A DNA stretch of 54,360 bases. It comes from Candidatus Desulfosporosinus nitrosoreducens. Its GTDB lineage: Bacteria > Bacillota > Desulfitobacteriia > Desulfitobacteriales > Desulfitobacteriaceae. Under the pieces are notes generated by a model. It saw only the letters and a list, made by a program, of their open reading frames with translations. It was not told the DNA's origin and did no database searches. The translations under genes and the position numbers were made by a program. Numbering within the stretch: the first letter of the stretch is position 1; every line of letters starts with the position of its first letter. The DNA lies in the NCBI RefSeq assembly GCF_030954495.1, contig NZ_JAVHUW010000052.1:1-54360 (forward strand), written 5' to 3'. Of the stretch, positions 52,179 to 54,360 are shown piece after piece.

Positions 52179-52727
52179 TCATCTCAGACTTTCAATCAGT
52201 TGTTTTGATGGGCGCGGTATAACGACCTTTCGTATAAGTAACCCCTTAGCACTGGCCACGGCGCTGCCGGTTTCCACGGCAGCTTTGACAGAAGCAACTT
52301 CTCCCGTAACAATAGTGTAGCTTTTTCCGCCTATGCCAAAGGCCAAATGCAAGAGCAACGGTTCGACATCTCCGGCTTTAACAGCACTGTCCGCCGCTTC
52401 TATTAAAGAGGCAACACTATAAGTTTCAATAATCCCCAGAGCCTTGATGTCCTTTAAAAGGTTCGCCCCACTAATTGCGGGCAGGATCGAGGGATGAACG
52501 TTGGGAATCACGAAAGAATCTACAACCGTTTCTGCCCCCAGCTCAATTCCGGCATTCACAGATTGTTGTATGGCGGAAACATCTCCGCTGATGAGAACGA
52601 TATATTTGCCGGGACATGTAGTTTTGGCCACTAAAATATTAACGTCGGCCGTTTTCGCCATAATGTCGGCGCATTCTATGCCTTGAGCTATACTGGTAAA
52701 CTCAACGAGTCCGATAGCGTGAATCAC
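52179..52727 (-). CDS. Tandem-BMC microcompartment shell protein (PduT-like)
   Basis: 182 residues made of two BMC domains (about 1-90 and 95-182), so it forms pseudohexameric trimers. The first repeat starts AIGLVEFTSIAQGIECAD, the second ALGIIETYSVASLIEAAD. The conserved KTTCPGKYIVLISGDVSA stretch matches the PduT group, in which a pore [4Fe-4S] cluster can be present. Whether the pore cysteine is present here is not clear from the sequence. GTG start; overlaps the PduS-like gene by four bases, which fits an electron-transfer pair. Confidence 0.88.
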   Translation of the reverse strand: MIHAIGLVEFTSIAQGIECADIMAKTADVNILVAKTTCPGKYIVLISGDVSAIQQSVNAGIELGAETVVDSFVIPNVHPSILPAISGANLLKDIKALGIIETYSVASLIEAADSAVKAGDVEPLLLHLAFGIGGKSYTIVTGEVASVKAAVETGSAVASAKGLLIRKVVIPRPSKQLIESLR

Positions 52728-54142
52728 GTGGCTGCTCCCCCTTTCCCTATCGTGATGCTTTGGGGCGTAACTTTCAGGACAACTCCGGCAAGGCTGGCAT
52801 GAACTCGTGCACCTAAGGCTCCCTCCGGAATTTCTCCGACAACCTGACCAAGATGTACCGTTTCTCCGACCTGGACGACAGGAAGGGCCGGCGCCCCGAT
52901 ATGCTGTTGAAGCTTGAGGGTAACTTCAACCGGTTCGTAGGGTTCTGCGGCTAAAGGAGCTTCTTTATACCACATTCTCAAATTCAAGCGATCCATTAGA
53001 CGGGAAGAGGGGATCAGGCGGTACTGGGCCATAGGATCTTCTCTTCCTAGTTCTCCCTGATATTTCACACCTTGGGAGCGAAGTTCGGATTTTAAGGCAC
53101 GGTTGACTCGCATCGGAGAAATACCGACCGGGCAAGCATAGACTTCACAAACTCCGCATTCTGAGCAGATTAAGGCCGTACTTAACGTAGCCAGGTCTCC
53201 CATGGCTTTATAGTTAACTGCCCGGATCAAACGGTGCGGGGCCAGTTCGTGACCAATCATATGGCGGGGGCAGAGTTCGGTGCAAAAACTGCATTGCTCA
53301 CAAACCGTTCTGGCGATTTTCAAAACGCTCTCTAAAGGCATTTGCTTACGCTGAATCAGAGGATGATCTTGAGGAAGCGCAATGAGTCCGCCGGTGGTCT
53401 TCGTGACAGGAGTCGTAAAATCCGCCACTAAATTCCCCATCATCGGACCGCCCAGAATATAAGCCAGATCATCCCCCCGTCCCCCTCCTGCCAAAGCAAG
53501 TACTTCCTGCAGAGATGTTCCAATAGGCACCGTAACCGTAAGGGGCCGGTTTACCGCACCGGTGACTGTGAACGTCCGTGTGGTTACCGGAAAACCTTTG
53601 TTGGCCCGGGCTATATTAAGGAGAGTTTGGAGATTATTGACCACAACCCCAATATCAAGGGGAATACCACCAGGCGGGACGCGCCGCCCTGTCGTAAACC
53701 AAATAGTAAATACTTCATCACCGGCAGGGTAGATATCCGGAAGAATTTTAAGCTGAACTGTTTCCGTGAGATACGGCCTCAGGGCGGCAATGGCTGCCGA
53801 ATATTTCTCTTTTAAAGCGATAATCCCCATTTTAGCCCCTGTGGCTTTTAATTCTAACTGGAGTCCTTGAACCACTTCTTCAGCGTACTTAGCTGCTAAT
53901 TGCTGGTCAGTTTTCAGCAATGGTTCACATTCAGCTCCATTGACCACTACAATCTCCGCTTGAGCGGAAAGTTTAACATGGGTCGGAAAGCCTGCTCCGC
54001 CTGCTCCCACGACACCCGCATTCTTAACGTTCCTGCGGATATCCTCGGCACTCAAAGCCTGAATGTCAATTCTTAAGTTTGCTCGACCTGCAGCATCGCA
54101 GCCATTAATTTTACTGTCCTTGACGTCCACATTTATATCCAT
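52724..54142 (-). CDS. PduS-like RnfC-family cobalamin reductase / electron-transfer protein
   Basis: 472 residues. The NADH/FMN-binding region GVVGAGGAGFPTHVKL and VVVNGAECEPLLKTDQ leads to an SLBB domain (TFTVTGAVNRPLTVTVPIG), two [4Fe-4S] motifs (Cys281, 284, 287, 291 and Cys326, 329, 332, 337) and a C-terminal biotinyl-like fold. PduS reduces cob(III)alamin to cob(II/I)alamin inside microcompartments, needed for adenosylcobalamin repair. The pairing with a PduT-like shell protein suggests electron passage through the shell. ATG with GGGTGAGG. Confidence 0.9.
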   Translation of the reverse strand: MDINVDVKDSKINGCDAAGRANLRIDIQALSAEDIRRNVKNAGVVGAGGAGFPTHVKLSAQAEIVVVNGAECEPLLKTDQQLAAKYAEEVVQGLQLELKATGAKMGIIALKEKYSAAIAALRPYLTETVQLKILPDIYPAGDEVFTIWFTTGRRVPPGGIPLDIGVVVNNLQTLLNIARANKGFPVTTRTFTVTGAVNRPLTVTVPIGTSLQEVLALAGGGRGDDLAYILGGPMMGNLVADFTTPVTKTTGGLIALPQDHPLIQRKQMPLESVLKIARTVCEQCSFCTELCPRHMIGHELAPHRLIRAVNYKAMGDLATLSTALICSECGVCEVYACPVGISPMRVNRALKSELRSQGVKYQGELGREDPMAQYRLIPSSRLMDRLNLRMWYKEAPLAAEPYEPVEVTLKLQQHIGAPALPVVQVGETVHLGQVVGEIPEGALGARVHASLAGVVLKVTPQSITIGKGGAAT

Positions 54143-54165
54143 TTAATTCCTCACCCACTTCAGCA

Positions 54166-54360
54166 TTACGCTTCAAAGGTTTCCTTATCAATAATGCCAA
54201 CAATAATGGCATCTATGGGAATGTTGGTGTTGGCCAGCCCCTGCCGGGCTGAGGAACCGCTGGCCACCATGACCAGTTCGCTCTCTCCCGCTCCGATCTG
54301 GTCCGCCGCTATCAGGGAATGTCCGTGCTCTCTCAGCTCGGCTTTCCCCTCTTCATCATA
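54166..54360 (-). CDS. EutN/CcmL-type microcompartment vertex protein, C-terminal part
   Basis: Only the last 64 codons are in the window; the gene begins past the right edge. The visible part shows the EutN/CcmL core: ADQIGAGESELVMVASGSSA, then IPIDAIIVGIID. This family forms the pentamers that cap microcompartment vertices. It lies 23 bases upstream of the PduS-like gene on the same strand, so the ethanolamine operon continues to the right. Confidence 0.88.
   Translation of the reverse strand, partial: YDEEGKAELREHGHSLIAADQIGAGESELVMVASGSSARQGLANTNIPIDAIIVGIIDKETFEA

Overview
The window looks like a chromosomal segment of a spore-forming, sulfate-reducing Firmicute close to Desulfosporosinus (Peptococcaceae/Desulfitobacteriaceae). 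This rests on gene content, not on a search. It carries the start of a qmoA-like gene, a complete dsrMKJOP set followed by dsrC, superoxide reductase, a type III glutamine synthetase, a fused MetF/MetV methylenetetrahydrofolate reductase, corrinoid methyltransferase genes and an ethanolamine microcompartment operon. Shine-Dalgarno sites are strong, and GTG or TTG starts are common. No rRNA, tRNA, CRISPR array or intact transposase was seen. Most genes lie on the minus strand.

Layout, left to right. (1) 1-2166: the first codons of a QmoA-like flavoprotein, a 700-base spacer, a beta-hydroxyacid dehydrogenase and superoxide reductase. (2) 2553-5792, plus strand: two 2-hydroxyacyl-CoA dehydratase subunits and their ATP-driven activator. 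This unit converges on, and overlaps by 39 bases, a minus-strand operon for a four-subunit 2-oxoacid:ferredoxin oxidoreductase (korDABC order) ending in a HEAT-repeat protein (5754-9874). (3) 10237-14840: MBL hydrolase, MoxR ATPase, VWA protein and cardiolipin synthase. (4) 14965-21612: DEAD-box helicase, topoisomerase III, adenosylhomocysteinase, a class II aldolase and an HD hydrolase. (5) 22061-28109: the sulfite-reduction membrane complex genes, led by an RsbRD-type N-terminal domain protein (rsbRD-like, dsrM, K, J, O, P), then dsrC behind a long intergenic hairpin. The catalytic dsrAB genes are not in the window. (6) 28555-33685: HtpG, a DUF188 protein, CvfB and a sigma-54 activator with an unusual N-terminal Rossmann domain. 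(7) 34020-36113: glnN on the plus strand behind a terminator-like leader. (8) 36380-45474: one-carbon genes in two or more units, comprising an APH-fold kinase, an MttB-family methyltransferase without pyrrolysine, a corrinoid protein, an MtgA-type methyl-H4folate methyltransferase, a HAD phosphatase, a RamA-like corrinoid activator, MetF-MetV and a small cysteine-containing protein. (9) 45705-54360: an ethanolamine-utilisation operon with microcompartment parts (EutN/CcmL vertex protein, PduS-like, a tandem-BMC shell protein, EutQ, EutB, EutC, EutA), then a PocR/AraC regulator and a second corrinoid protein. It runs off the right edge.

How the parts may work together. Methyl groups taken from a methylated amine by the MttB homologue and corrinoid protein would pass to H4folate through the MtgA homologue. 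MetF-MetV could then oxidise them, with the electrons feeding sulfate reduction through Qmo and DsrMKJOP. The direct junction of this module with an ethanolamine ammonia-lyase microcompartment suggests that the methylated substrate could be an ethanolamine derivative (choline, dimethyl- or methylethanolamine), so that demethylation yields ethanolamine for EutBC. That link is inference from position only.
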